This document shows positions 1-12,800 of a DNA stretch of 64,000 nucleotides, piece by piece. This stretch comes from Arachnopeziza araneosa. Taxonomy: Eukaryota; Ascomycota; Leotiomycetes; Helotiales; Arachnopezizaceae. The notes beneath the pieces are model-generated. The model was not told the origin of the DNA, searched no databases, and worked only from the letters and a program-made list of their open reading frames with translations. The position numbers and the translations under genes were made by a program. Location: contig QYAI01000045.1 in NCBI GenBank assembly GCA_003988855.1, positions 102,818 through 166,817 of the forward strand, read 5' to 3'. Every line of letters begins with the position of its first letter. Position 1 is the stretch's first letter.

Positions 1-50
1 TGGTATCCCAGCAACGCCACGCTAAGCCCACAGTACACCAACAGCATTAC

Positions 51-1220
51 TCATACGCTGAAGGAGGATATGTAATACTAGTTTGATAGTCAGTCTTTGC
101 AGGCTGGGAGACGGGACGAAATTACAGTCAAAACCATGTCATCGCCGCCATCATCATAATTTGATAGGTAGACGTAGAGAATCAAGGCAAGCTCGTCGAC
201 AAAACATGCCACAACACGACCACCAAGTCTTCCCACACTCAAGACCTTTCCCCAGTCCCGGCCATCAATCCTCACTGTAGCCCAGGCATCTGGCCCGGCA
301 GCTCTCAGTTTGGTACTGGGATGATCTTCTATGGTCCCATCAAAGCCTGCCGAGTTCTCGTCCAGGTCAGGATTATTCAGGCCCGTCCAAACACTTGAGA
401 TATTCAGGGCATCTGTAGCAATGCTGAGCTTCAAGCTGCCATGCATATTGGCAGTCAGCTCAAGCTTCGGGCTGATAGAAGCATTTTTCCCTGTACCAGT
501 ACTTGTGGCCATCGCTAGTTTCGTAAAGCGGTCTGAGATAGCTTTGAGCTGAACGAGAGATGGGAGGACAACATGTGCGTCGGGCTCTCGTACGCTAGGC
601 TCATGAATATCCTCCACACTATCTGCAGTTAAGACTCGAACAGGGATATCTTGTGTGACAATTGTCTCTCTGTCCCTAGACATATTGGCTTCCAGACTCT
701 CCTCCCTGAATCCACTGTCCCCGAATGGATCATTGTTCGCATTGTTCAGAAAACCGCCTGCGCTGTTACCGCTGCTGATTGTATGTGTGATGATTGTAAG
801 GGAGAGGACAGGGACGCCATCTTTCTTTGTTAGGCGGATAGAGGCTGAAGAGGCGTTGATGGCGGACTTCAAGGCACGATAGAGGGGTGTGAGGGGTAGT
901 TCGAGGTTGATGGTATTCTTTGGGGCGGCAGACTGGATGGTATAGTCTTCAAACAGAGAGTCGATTGAGAGAGAACTGGCACTATAAGCGTAGAACAAAG
1001 AGACAAGTAAGAATAGTACTTACGCCCATACTTGTGTTCCAGTCTCGGGAATGATAGTGAAGCGAACTTGGTCCTGATCGAGGCGAACCCATGCTATCTT
1101 ACCCAAAGAGGAGAGTGACGTTGTGAACTCTATAGATGGATTAGCTGTATTTTGGAAACTCAGATGGAATGTATTACTCGTAAAAGTCTGAATGTTTCGG
1201 ACAGAGGTTTTGAATCTCAT
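51..1220 (-). CDS. hus1: HUS1-like subunit of the 9-1-1 DNA damage checkpoint clamp
   Basis: Exons 1220-1024, 981-126 and 77-51 (introns 42 and 48 nt) give 359 aa. The start is the ATG of MRFKTSV, the normal Hus1 N-terminus; a slightly longer frame exists upstream but is not conserved. The N-terminus continues through SSLGKIAWVRL, the middle has a Ser/Asn-rich insertion, and the last exon supplies the short end YYISSFSV after VLT, matching the usual Hus1 C-terminus (VLTYYIP-like). Without the last intron the frame would run on into an unrelated tail. Family knowledge: Hus1 pairs with Rad9 and Rad1 to form the PCNA-like ring loaded at damaged DNA that activates the ATR/Mec1 kinase pathway in the nucleus. 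It is the first gene in the window and appears complete. Identification rests on start, length and terminal motifs. Confidence 0.88.
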
Positions 1221-1868
1221 CTTGAAATCGTTGATGTGGGAGACGCGAAGACGCGACAATGCTTATCGATTCGCTGACTAAGCAAATACACCTTCTTACC
1301 TGCGTATCACCTTCATATCTCGTCACTCCAAACTGTCACTTAAAGATTTCTGTAGCTTAACAAATGTTTTTGGGATCACCAGTCTAATGAGGGCGTGAAT
1401 GATGTTCTAGATGATAATTATACTCACATGTCAGGAATTAAGTGCGCCTTGAATCCATCGAAGTTGTGAGCAGATTTGAATGGATTCTAGCTATCGTTAA
1501 GTACACGAAGTTTATGCTTTTATCTCCAATTCTATTGTCCCATTAATTCGCTGAGGATGCTGATACATTTCCCAGGACCTTGATTAAAAAACTCAATGAA
1601 ACCTGACGCATATCTATTACGTCGATAATTCTTCCAGGAAAGCCACGATTCTTTTGGAAGATCCTCTTAGGGAAAGAAAATGATGAGCCCCAAAAAGAAC
1701 AACGCCTGATCCGCCAGCTTTATCAAATGTGTGGCTATTTATTTCGAGTGTCGCGAAGTCCCAATTCGACATCGCTTTTCGTGATAGACCTGAAATCTGA
1801 AATCGCAAAGAAGAGTAAGATGAAGATGGGACTTGGAACATCAGGCATAGATTAATGCCATTAGGCGC
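1221..1868. other. Intergenic stretch between two minus-strand genes
   Basis: No convincing coding exon is seen. It should hold the HUS1 promoter and the 3' flank of the neighbouring low-complexity gene. A 74-codon open frame on the minus strand lacks recognisable protein features. Confidence 0.5.
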
Positions 1869-4763
1869 TCATCTCTCGAAGAGACGACGCCGTCCAGGAA
1901 CTCCAAAGTTACCTGGGGTAGGATGAGAGATGGTAAATTCTCCCATACTAACCTCTCCCGTATTACTGTTGTAACCGAGTAATCCAACTTGCTCATCCGG
2001 AGTTTTCGGGTTGCCTGGATGTTGAATGGGAGAAACCGTGCGTGTGACAGGCATGCTCATACTAAGAGGGTTGTAAGAAAATTGAACAGTTTGACCAGGA
2101 CTTGAAGCTGGCCGTTCTGTGCTTTGAAGTGGTGAAAGCATAGTGAGCTCGTTAAAGCTTCGAGCAAGATTGATGTCAGAAATGGTAGTATTGAGATGAG
2201 TCCGATGAGTGTTGATAGAGGACTGGCTAGCCTCATCTTGTCTGGGAGTGCTCTCGATATCACGTCTTTGATTCAATTCCAGCGGAATGGCATTGGAACC
2301 CACGGCTTGCCTAATTCTGCCGCCATTGGGAAAAGAACTAATGGATTCCAAACCTAGCGGCTTAAGAAAAGCGGCCCTATTTACACGAGCAAAAGCCACA
2401 TCTTGATTGCGAAACTGGCCTAATCGATCTTGCGACGTGCCAAATGATTTCGAAGATTGCTCCGTCGCCTGTTGTAAATTATAGGAAGAATGTTTCACCC
2501 GGTCCAAGAATGAATGTTGTTCGGAGACAGCATGAGTTCTCTCCTCGCTGAAAGATCGCCCTGTGCTTGGCGATGAAGATTCTACGGCGATAGGAATCTT
2601 AAACTGGCTCTGCAATCGAGAATGGCCACTTTGTCGATCACCTTCGAGAATCTTATGTCCCAACTCAATAGACATTGCGTTTAACTCATCCAAATATCTA
2701 GTGAACGATGAAATTTCGTGGCCGTCAGATCGCGTAACTTCCTGTGAAGCTAGTTGGCGATTCTCTGCTTGAGATTTTGTCGACCCACTGACAATATGTT
2801 GTTCATAAAACTGCTTAAATTCCGCATAAGAAGGGGCATCATCAGGGCTGTGAATGCCATTCGGTCTCATTTCCTGAAACGGTCTCCGGCCAACTGGTCG
2901 ACGAAGTGAAATGGCTTGTAATATATTACCAGATAGGTTTGCAGGAGAGAACTCTTGACCTGATGTGTTTGTACTCAAATGTGTAATGTATCGTGTGATA
3001 GGACTAGCAGTTGAAAGGCCACCTCCAGGCAACTTCTCAAAGGACAATGGAGTCATAAGTCTTTGCTCCGGTGTACGAGTAGATGGAGGATTTCCCATAG
3101 CGGGATGGCCACTGCTCGACGATCCACCTCTCGGTGAGCTAACACCAATAAGGGTTAAGTTACCAACCGCTCTGCTTGGCTGTTGAGTACGAGGATTTGT
3201 TGGAGGTAGGATCCCTGTAGTTGAAGCATTGTTTGAAAATGTAACCCTGGAATTGTAGATGGTGCCAAAATCGTTATGCTGGCCCCAAGGATTCGTCATT
3301 TGCAACTCTGGGGATGCGTTCATGCTCGATAATTCTGGGGATAGATTCATAAAACAATTGCTTAGAGAAGAATTTTCTTGAATGTAGCCTTGCTGAGCAT
3401 CGCTGCACTCTTGTCGGACAAGCCCTGCTTGGATACCAAAGTTAGTACCAAAGCCATAATATTACTACTAGCTGACCCACCAAAGTTTCCAGTGTACATA
3501 TCAAAGCCACTATCTGGCCCGATAAAGCCTTGCTGTTGCATGGCAAAACTGAGAGCCGGTCCCGTGAAATCCACGGGTTGCAAACTGGAGCTGCCAGCTT
3601 GTCCCATAAAGTTACCAGGTTGCACGTCAAGGTCAGGGACTTGTTCTATGGAGCTGAAAGGCATACTAAAACCACCAGCATCCATACCAGAGCTGTCAGA
3701 CTGCATGGCAAAGCTGTCTGTGAATGGAAAGTTACTTTCTGCAGCAATATGTTCGTTGGAGTTGTTCAAAAAGGAATTGTCAGCGTGGCCGGCATTGTTG
3801 CTGCAAAAGCCCCTCTGTGGTTGAGTATAGTTGCGTGCCGAGCCCGTCAAAAGATGATCGGTCCTACGAGATTGTCCAGAAAATCTATTGGCCGGGGCGT
3901 TGCCAATCGAATCCCCAGAGTTGTTGTTTACGTCTCTCGTAGATCTGGCAACAAAATTGCTGGCCGATGGTCGCAAGGTAGAAGCTTGAGATTTTTCACT
4001 AGGTGAGTCTAGGCAAAGAGCTCCTGGGGTACGCTGCTTATAACCTGCAATGATGTTTTGCAATTTGTTTGCCTGCTTTGCTCGTCCTCTCGCATTTCCA
4101 GGTTGGTTATTTCGAGGCAGGGTGGGATATATCATCTTTCCACCTTGTCCAAATCGACTATCAACATTACCAGGATGAGAGTCACCAGGCCAGTCAGACT
4201 TGTTGGTAATGGAATACGTTGATACAACATAGTTGCAAGACGCGAACCTTGAAGGTACTTGAGCGTACATTCCTGACTCAAGCTGGACATAGCCAAGGAT
4301 ATGCCGGCTTGGGGCATCGGTTCGGAAGTTGATAAAAGGGTCTTCTTCGACGGCAGTAACGTCACTGCCACCCTCATTAAAAGCTTGTCTTGTGTTTGGC
4401 CCTTCGTATCGTTGTCGTGTAGCTCGAATATCTCGAATAACGGTATCAATTTGTGCAACTTGATTAGCGAATGGGTGTCCTGCTCGAAACTCATCAACAG
4501 GATCCTGTATTAATTAGCTGCGTTAACGGTTTCATACTCTTTTCTCAATGACTTACATCTGGGCCAAACTCGAGACAAGTGCCATTGTCGAAAGTTTTAA
4601 TCCGCTGACTCTCACGAGGACCAATACGATTATATTGCTTTATATGATGTTAGTTTGTATTGCCTTGGAAGTTGAGTAACATTACTTGAGCAGCACCCTC
4701 GGAGGGTGTCCCAGGGCGCCCTGGGACAATAAGTCCCCACGGTTGATCGTGGTTACTCGGCAT
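1869..4763 (-). CDS. Low-complexity Ser/Asn/Gln-rich protein of unknown function
   Basis: Exons 4763-4686, 4637-4557, 4504-3481 and 3424-1869 form one frame of 912 aa. The start is the ATG of MPSNHDQPWGL, the first in-frame ATG; introns are 48, 52 and 56 nt, the last with a perfect TACTAAC branch site. I do not recognise the family. The protein is rich in Ser, Asn, Gln, Gly and Pro, with short repeated phrases such as GNFMGQAG, GFIGPDSG and GNFGG around residues 310-390, and no obvious transmembrane or catalytic motif. It looks intrinsically disordered with a basic C-terminal end (GRRRLFER). Such composition is common in fungal transcription or RNA-associated proteins, but no function is assigned. 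A 2.7 kb gene-free region lies upstream. Confidence 0.72.
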
Positions 4764-7448
4764 GTTTGTCTCTACTTTTTTGTCAGTAACGAAGTGTTTA
4801 AGCCTTTTCTAAAAGTAAGAAAGACAACGAGAAATGAAATAGTTTGGAAGTTTGCTGAATATAATTCATAATCTTGAATACTCAGAGCTTGTCATCAGGA
4901 GACGGCAAAGCTGCTTGGGAATGAATATTGAACATAGTCCACAGTTCAATACTCTCAAAGTCCATTACAAGAAAGAAAGTGAAGCCGTATGGATATTGCT
5001 CAAAGAAAGTTCCCAATACACACATGCTCGGTATTTGTCAAGAATAATGATGGCGGAAACAAGACTGTGCAGATATTGATCAATGTCTCTTGTGGGTAGG
5101 GAAAATAAAAGCGATACCGTTCAGATATTCTCGATGAAATAAATCCTAGCAAAATTGTGCCTGCAGCCACATGATTGCTCTTCCTTTAAAAGATAATACA
5201 AATATTTGAGGAGGAAGTAGAGCAAGTAGGATACCAACTTACCAATGTTAGAAGACTCGCAAAGCTCTTGGAATAGGATGATGTATGTTGTCGCGAAACT
5301 GAACGTGATAAATTCGGTCGTTGGTAGACTGTGCCTTTAGAAAATAACCAGCCTTTATCTATCAGAGAAACGAAGATGCAAGTAGCACCAAGACGAGATG
5401 TGATTCTAAGAAGGCTTATGATTCAATGAAGTGGATAGGGTCGTGAGTAGACCGAACCGTTCTTGGATTACTTGGGGAGGTTTATTTAATTTCGTCCAAA
5501 ACTGGCGATCCAATCAGCGAAGCGAGTTCTTAGCGATGTTTTGAGTATTGGGCTTGTTATTGCTGAAGATCTCGAGGTGAGGCAGTAAGAAGGGCCAAAA
5601 GGCTCTGAGCGAGGTTGTTTTTTGCAAGGCTAGAGTTATCTGAGGCTTTGTGACGATGAAAATCATATTTTGAGGCTATCTTTTACTGCTTAGAATTCTA
5701 TTATTTGCTCTGCTCTCCTGAGACACAAAATTTCTATCTGGGCTCTCTATGTGCTTGGTCAAGTTGCAAGCTGGAAAGGAGACACAGCACCGAAATACTA
5801 TTCTCAATCTCTCTCTCATTGATTAAAACATCTCCAAATTTCAAACCTCGGATGCGAATCAAGTTGCACAAACGTCCCACAAGAAAGCGAAACAGTGGGT
5901 GAGTTTTTATAGAAACTTTACCAACGATAAAATGTTAGATAATACTGCTTACTCTTCTTCTATCTATCTTACCAACTTTCGAATATCTTTTACTAATTCC
6001 AGCTTTGACATTTCTGTTTACACTACCTCTATTGTTTCATGAGTTCTGTTCCATATCTGCCACGGCTCTGCCCGAGAAACAGAGGTAACTATCTATGAGG
6101 TGATGCTCTTTTAAGGACCCAGGAAGAAAATAGTTCTCAAGCTCCAAAATCAGAACCCAAGCATTACCCATCGCCCTCGACAAAGTGCTGGAGAGTTTCT
6201 CATCCAGATATCTGTTATTGTAATGGGGATATCAATGCTCAACAATATTTGAAAAAGAAATGTTTCTATTAGCAAATCGATATGCAATACCAACTAATTT
6301 GATATTGTATTTTGGAGATGTTATTCAGGAGGCTGGTACCCCGTTTTAAATGTTAAGTAGACTTGCTTAAGCTGTAATTATATATAGTTTAATTTTTGCA
6401 TTTTGAATTTTAAATATGTTTGTATCCTTCTGCTTGTGTGCCTTCAGTTGATTTTATAGTGCTTTGAGTTTGGGCAGCGGCTGGCTTTAAATGCGTAGAA
6501 ATTTGAGTGGCATACTGTAGCATAAGAGTAGATAACTTAGTAGATAAAGCTTACTAATTTGTTCAAATTTCCGGAGAAGATCTTAGTTCTCTATCTTTGA
6601 ACTGTCTATCTTTGAACTGTCCAAGGTCAAAGTATGTATTCGTATTGCACCTCGTCACATGTTACCATGCTCAGTATTAAATATAGACTCTTCCTTCACA
6701 GCCCCCTCCCTCGCTCTTTCTACACCCCCACTCAACTCAATTCCCATCACTCCTCTCTATCTCTACTATGCCCCCTTTTCTTTCACTTGCTCACGCTTCA
6801 GCTGACCCCTATTCTCTTCCTTCGTGCTCGCTTACTCAGGTAGCAACCAATCAAACGCCACCTCTCCCATGCCCGCCACACCCCTCACCACACACCCATG
6901 AAACACTCTCACATGCCGTCCATGCATCATGGCACGACGCAGGTTCACTTGCGTTTGCGTGCACTCCCTCCTGCAGACAGACCATTAGTGCACCACACCT
7001 CGCACGCCTCAGAACCTGATTTCATCGGACCCTGAATGGCGAGGTCATTTGCTTGGAGTGCGCGTCATGGGGATGTTTGCTTGAGGATGCCTTGGTGTCA
7101 GATGCTCAGATATGGGAATTTCGTGATTGAGGTAGAGTCAAGAGGTTAGATAAGAGAGAGAGGTAGGTTGTTGGATGGGGGGAGAGTGAGGGCGAGGAGG
7201 AAGGCTGTGATTGTGATGTTGACGGTAAAGTGTGCTTGTGGGCGAGGGACAAGATAAAGAAAGAGGTCTTGTGGGCAGAACTTCTATGTGTGGTGGGCTG
7301 GGTTGGTTTATGTTAGTCTTGGAAGAGACATAAAGACATGTTGTTTGCACGCAAACGTCACCTAGGTCTCAAGCCTGATTTTGTTGTTTGCTACTTCCCT
7401 AATTTGAAATTCTATTTCATCATTTAATCTGTTTTAACAGTAGCCAAG
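4764..7448. other. 2.7 kb gene-free region upstream of two divergent genes
   Basis: This is the longest gap in the window. It separates the minus-strand low-complexity gene from the plus-strand RING gene and is AT-rich in its first two thirds. From about 6690 to 6900 the plus strand becomes C/T-rich, and 7140-7250 is G-rich. Short open frames (for example 6634-6843 and 6768-7019) follow the pyrimidine bias and show no protein signature. A long promoter or 5' UTR, or an unannotated noncoding transcript, is possible; nothing specific can be shown. Confidence 0.5.
6591..6620. repeat. Two-copy tandem repeat, 15-bp unit
   Basis: The unit ctatctttgaactgt occurs twice in perfect tandem within the gene-free region. 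It has no evident function. Confidence 0.85.
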
Positions 7449-8087
7449 ATGAAGTCTTTCTTCTTGCAATACAAACGGTTCCCCTTCTTCAACAAGTTAT
7501 CCAAGATGGGAGATCTAGCTATCATTATGAACTCGAACGCGAAGGATGAGGATGAGGGAGATGAGTGTACTATCTGCCAGGAGAAGCTGGGCCAGAAGAG
7601 AATGGCAGGCCCCGCTGAAGAGACATACATCCTGCCTTGTGGACATGTCTTCGGGAGTGAGTGTATCACGACTTGGTTGCAGAGTTCATCATTCAATAAG
7701 GACTGTCCGATTTGCCGTCGTTCGATGCTGTATCGTGGGTGTGGGCATGCGGTTCTTCCCTTGCTGGTTCCATCTCGAGCGAAATCGACCCCGAAGCCTG
7801 AAAATTACCAAACTCAAGCTATACCTGAAGGGGAGATGCCAGAGAAGTGCCCTGTGTGTCGACAAGATAAGCTTGAGGCGGAATTACGGTGGATGGAAAG
7901 AAGGAGGGAAACTGAGGAGGGCGCGTTGAGGTCGTTGAGAGTACTTCCTGGGATTTTCGGAGGTATGAGCTGTAGGCTCACAACGATGGATATTGAGAGG
8001 AGGGTCCAGGAGAATAGAAGTTTTTGGATGGCTGAGACCGATGGATGGGTAGAGAGAAGGAGGAGAGAGGTCGGCTGGATATGGTAA
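7449..8087 (+). CDS. RING-finger protein, probable E3 ubiquitin ligase
   Basis: A single-exon gene of 212 aa. Zinc-ligand residues are C40-x2-C43, C64-x-H66, C72 and C86-x2-C89, in the setting LPCGHVFGSECI. The position normally filled by His/Cys between H66 and C72 is Gly69; this GHxFG variant occurs in other RING proteins (RFWD3 is one), so it does not by itself mean inactivity. A second CPVC pair follows at about residue 139. The C-terminal half is Arg/Glu-rich and probably helical. An ATG at residue 20 is an alternative start, since the first 19 residues are hydrophobic/basic and look like neither a signal peptide nor a conserved domain. Expected role: substrate-specific ubiquitin transfer; the substrate is unknown. 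Confidence 0.75.
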   Translation: MKSFFLQYKRFPFFNKLSKMGDLAIIMNSNAKDEDEGDECTICQEKLGQKRMAGPAEETYILPCGHVFGSECITTWLQSSSFNKDCPICRRSMLYRGCGHAVLPLLVPSRAKSTPKPENYQTQAIPEGEMPEKCPVCRQDKLEAELRWMERRRETEEGALRSLRVLPGIFGGMSCRLTTMDIERRVQENRSFWMAETDGWVERRRREVGWIW

Positions 8088-8298
8088 AGAGTAGAACCGA
8101 TAGCGTTCTGGAATATTGCAACGAAGTGGCGTTATTATGGACATTGTTTTGAAGAACGGATCGGAGACCAGTATTTTTAAGGGTTATCGGCTGCATCGCT
8201 TTGGGAATAGTGTTTGGGACAGGTACCGGCGTTGGGAAGTAGAGGCCTAGCAATACTCATGGCATTACCATAATCGTATGATACCCAATAATAGCTTT

Positions 8299-8904
8299 TC
8301 ATCGAGCTCGCGTTCTACCTTGACGTTCGTCTGGAATATCGTCCTCGTCACTGTCATCTTTGAACCCCTCTTCGAGATCACGGCTTAATCTTCCTCCATC
8401 CTCGATCCTGTCTCTCCGCGCGTCCAGCGACAGAGCTTCCCTACGGTGGCTTTCTACTTCATATAGTTCTTCGCCGTCTTCCTCATCAAAATCACTTCCA
8501 GGCCCATCCTGTGCACTAACAGTGTATTGATTTCTGGAAAGGTCCGACCTCCACGATGAGGGGACCAACCAACTAGCAAGTGCAACTTGTATGCGTTGCC
8601 GTAAAGAGGTAGTTTGTGATGATATTGTATCTAATGGTAGATAGTTGCTGTAACGTCCTCGGTACCTTTTCCAAACTGGCACGGCAACGTAAGTTATGAG
8701 GAGATAGAGGATAGAGGAGATAATTGCAGGAATAATCAGCGTCTACTCATGTCAGCGCTGGCCTCAGCCTGTCCAGGCTCTGAAATCTCATACCTTTATA
8801 ACAGATAGCAAACCCATACTGGGAGTTTCTTCGACCACTACGGCGTTAGGCGCTGGATGCGGTATGTAAATGTCTCTGTCAGGCCCTCTGCGGGCAATGT
8901 CCAT
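8299..8904 (-). CDS. Small single-pass membrane protein with acidic tail, function unknown
   Basis: Exons 8904-8794 and 8742-8299 give 184 aa; the 51-nt intron has GTATGA and GAGTAG borders. The splice joins the N-terminal segment to an exon opening with TLIIPAIISSILYLLITYVA, one clear membrane helix at about residues 38-58. A basic stretch (WKRYRGR) follows immediately, suggesting the C-terminal region is cytosolic by the positive-inside rule. The tail (about 110-180) is strongly acidic, with DFDEEDGEEL and DDSDEDD. No family is recognised. It is divergent from the formin gene across about 1 kb. Confidence 0.68.
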
Positions 8905-9883
8905 AGTAGAAGTCTGCTGTCGCCGCGCGGTCAGTCGGACCAATTCACCGTTGTCCAATCTTGTAATTCTACTGCGTGCCGCAAGTGCGAAGAATTAACC
9001 ACCACCCAACGTTTCAGCGGCGCAGAAAGGTCAGCAGCAATAGATTCATTTGGCGTAGTCAATGTTGTCAAAAGAATGTTCTGCGATGGTGCTTCTGAAT
9101 GGTGCAAACGGGAGCAGCCATCAGCACGAGCCAATCTCGCGAAATGGCAGCGGTTGCTAGCGCTTCAGCGCGAGGCTATTTGGACTCAGGAGAACAAAAG
9201 TAATTGATCTCCTAAATAGATCTGTACAACACTACACGCCCTTCGCCTTCGATTTCCTTGTATCTACTTTGACAACGACGCTCTCTACGTTCCTTATGCC
9301 CTTTACGTTCTCGAGTCTCCTTTACCCCCGAGCATTCGTTTCTGACTCCATGGTCTGTGCCATTCATAGTGTTTGATACAACTGCCTCCCAGGGAAAACG
9401 GTTTCAGCCCTGGCATGAACGCACAGCATTAGTTTATCGAAAGGCAATATCTAGTTCGCGGCGGCGATAGTACAATCCTATTAAGAGTTCTTGTTCTGGT
9501 CTTCTAAGAGGCGTCGTTGATTTCGGACCTGATTACAATCGCTTTTGAGGTCATAATCTTGGGTAAGGAGCCAACTCCATCGGCAAATTGATCGAAGCTT
9601 CGTCAGAGCTTAGCCTTGAGTCTTTTGGCGTCGCAGAGATGAAGAAGTTCATGCTAAAGAACCTGTTTGCAGTAGCACCATTGGTCAATAACGAAGACTC
9701 TCCAGTTTAACGTCCTCGAAAACACCAATCGAGTCAATGAGGTTGTAGGCATAATGCCAGAGACTCGAACTGAGACATAAGAAAACAATACGACCCTCTG
9801 GACGAGACTGCGGCGCAACAAAAAGGGACAAGGACTTGGGCTAATCCGTACGGGCGATTAATGACGGGTGAACGTTGCCAACC
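8905..9883. other. Divergent intergenic region before the formin gene
   Basis: About 1 kb between the minus-strand membrane protein and the plus-strand formin. An open frame at 8857-9207 overlaps the first exon of the minus-strand gene and has no protein signature. It probably holds both promoters and the formin 5' UTR. Confidence 0.5.
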
Positions 9884-12800
9884 ATGTCATCCGCTGATAG
9901 CAAGTCACGGCAGTCCTCTGGCGGCAAGTCATTCTTTTCCCGAAGTAGCAAAAACAAGAGAAATGTTAGCGATGAGGCCAAACTAGGAAGCGACCTCGAA
10001 AGAACAACCACTGCAGGATCGCGCTCGTCGAGACATGCTAGAAACTCCTCCTCCACCCAATCGTTGAGCAGGCCCGAATCGCCTGGTGCGGATCTGACTG
10101 GACTGAACATGATGGCTGGAGTAATCACATCAATACCTTATGAGAGTGTGACGGTGGATGGCAAATCACCAATACCTGTGGACTATTTACCACGAGCTGA
10201 TCAAATGCCTGTGCGGAGGGAACCTCTGCCTCACCATCTAAATAAGGGCGGAGGAGATTTTCATCAGTACCCAGCTTTCGATCCAGCAACTCTTCCAAAT
10301 GGAAATTCGCATCCTTCAGGACCTCGACCTCCTCCAGGGAATAATATTACGATGGCATCAACTGGGAATCGAACAACACAGTTACAGCAGTGGGGGCCAG
10401 GAAGGGCAAGTAGCTCAAGTACCGTTAACGGCCACAACCCCAGATATGATTCTTACTCCACGAATCAGTCTTCGGCATATGGACGAAGCTCTTTTGACCA
10501 ATCCAGTGTTGATACGAACACCGAGCGTTCCAGTATTTTCTCTAATGGAAGTTCTTCGAAGACTGCAATTGCTAGAGAGCCTTCAACAAGTACTTTGAAC
10601 AGCAATCTTTCGCCTTCCCACGCACGAGAATCGCATCGACTCACGAAACTCCCTTACCACCATGCCTCAGGATTCAACTCAACAACATCCTTCAATAATG
10701 ACTTTAACCTCAACAAACCTACCGATGATAGAATAATCGAGGAGCAATTTATGGCGCTGATGCAGAAGCGAGGATGGCATAATCTCCCAGATCAAGCAAG
10801 ACGGCAGATGATGGCATATCCGGCGGCAAAGAAATGGACCTTGGTACACCAAGATCGACTCACAGAATGGCAAGGCGAGCAAAAGCGGAAGACAGTCAGG
10901 AATGCTGGGCAGTATACCGGGCAATATAGCAGTGCTATGGACATGCTTGCCAATGCCGAGGAAGAGGGAACACCAGAATGGTTTGTAAGGAAAGTGATGG
11001 ACAACAGTATCACTGGGAAGCAGTTGCAGAGCTTGGCAGTAAGCTTGAGGACACAACCCATTGGATGGGTCAGGACATTTGTAGAATGCCAGGGCCAGGT
11101 AGCTCTCACAAATGTTCTGGGGAAAATCAATAGGAGGCAGGCCCAAGGCCCAGCACCAGTAGATGGGTCGACAAGCGACAGGGATCTGGATCGAGAATAC
11201 GATATCATTAAATGTTTGAAAGCTCTTATGAACAACAAATTCGGAGCTGATGATGCTTTACTTCACAAGCAAATCATTGAGGCTTTAGCGACATCTCTCA
11301 TATCCCCTAGGCTGACCACAAGAAAACTTGTTAGCGAAGTTTTGACATTTTTATGTCATTGGGCAGATGGACAAGGTCATCGCAAAGTTCTCCAGGCTAT
11401 GGACCAGGTCAAAAGCCAACATGGAGAAAATGGCCGTTTTGATGCATGGATGCGAGTTGTGGAGGTTACAGTTGACGGCCGGGGCAAGATGGGAAGTCTT
11501 GTTGGGGCCAGCGAGGAAGTCCGAAGCGGTGGAATCGGCATGGAGAACCTGCTCATGGAATATGCTGTTGCTACAATGTTCCTCATTAACATGATGATTG
11601 ATGCGTCAGAGAGAGAATTGCAGCTTCGTGTGCATATACGGGCTCAGTTCACGGCATGCGGAATCAAGCGGATACTGACGAAGATGGAAGGCTTCCAATA
11701 CGATGTGATAGACAAGCAAATTGAGCGGTTCCGTACCAATGAGGCTATTGATTACGAAGACCTTCTGGAGCGGGATAATAATAGCATGAAAGATAGTGTC
11801 GAGGGAGAGGTTAAAGACCTCAATGATCCTGCTCAAATTGTTGACGCTATCATGCAGAGAGTTCAGGGCAGTAGAACCCAGGACTACTTTGTATCTGCCC
11901 TGCAGCATCTTCTTCTCATGCGAGAGAACGATGGAGAAGAGCGGTTAAGGATGTTCCAACTTGTTGACTCTATGCTCAGCTATGTCGCTATGGATAGGCG
12001 ATTGCCAGACATGGACCTCAAGCAAAGTCTGAATTTCACAGTTCAGAGTTTGCTTGATAAACTTCACACGGATTCCGAAGCTCGCCAGGCCCTCGATGAA
12101 GCGTTGGAAGCTCGTCAAATCGCCGATTCGGCCATGGCAGAGCGCGATGAAATGAAAGCTCAGATCGAGTTAGGGGCAGAAGGAATGGTTGCAAAACTGC
12201 AAAAACAACTGGAAGAGCAGGCTCAAGTGATTGACATCCAAAGGCGGCAAGCAGATGCGCTAAAGGCCGAGGTAGAGAATATACAGACCATTCGTGCTAA
12301 AGAAGCTCAGAGGAATGAACTCGAGACAAGAGAGTTGTATCTCATGCTACGGGATGCCCAGGACATTGCTGCCTCAAATGCTGTAAAGGGCGGCGCTGAA
12401 GGCTTAGGGGCCAGTGATCCCTCACAAATGAAAGGTATCCTTGATAGAGAGAAGCTTATGGATCGACTGGAGATGCAAATTGAGCGACAAAAGACGCAAT
12501 ATAAGCTTGAAGGCCGAGTCTGGGGTGATGTGGCAGGTCCCTCTGATCGTTTACGAGCACTACGCGAAGAGATGGATGGTGACACTCGTGCTGGAATTGG
12601 AGGATCAACACCACCGCGAGATTATACCAACAGTATGCTTGGCAGTGTCTCTCGTCAAACAAGAATACCTAGAAAACCTATTAACTCGCAAGAAATCCTG
12701 GACGAGCGAGAAGAGGAAGAAGACGAGGAAGGTACTATCTATGAAAAACCTCGGCTTATTAAAATGAGCCGTCCTAAACAAGCGCCAGAGTACTTGAATG

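Noticed and set aside
1617..1841. 74-codon minus-strand frame
   Set aside because: No conserved features. It is just downstream of no gene and just past the low-complexity gene end; chance frame is more likely.
6634..7350. Several open frames rich in Ser/Pro/Leu on both strands
   Set aside because: They follow the pyrimidine/purine bias of the region, have no domain and no splice support.
8857..9207. Plus-strand frame of 116 codons
   Set aside because: It overlaps the first exon of the minus-strand membrane-protein gene and has no protein features.
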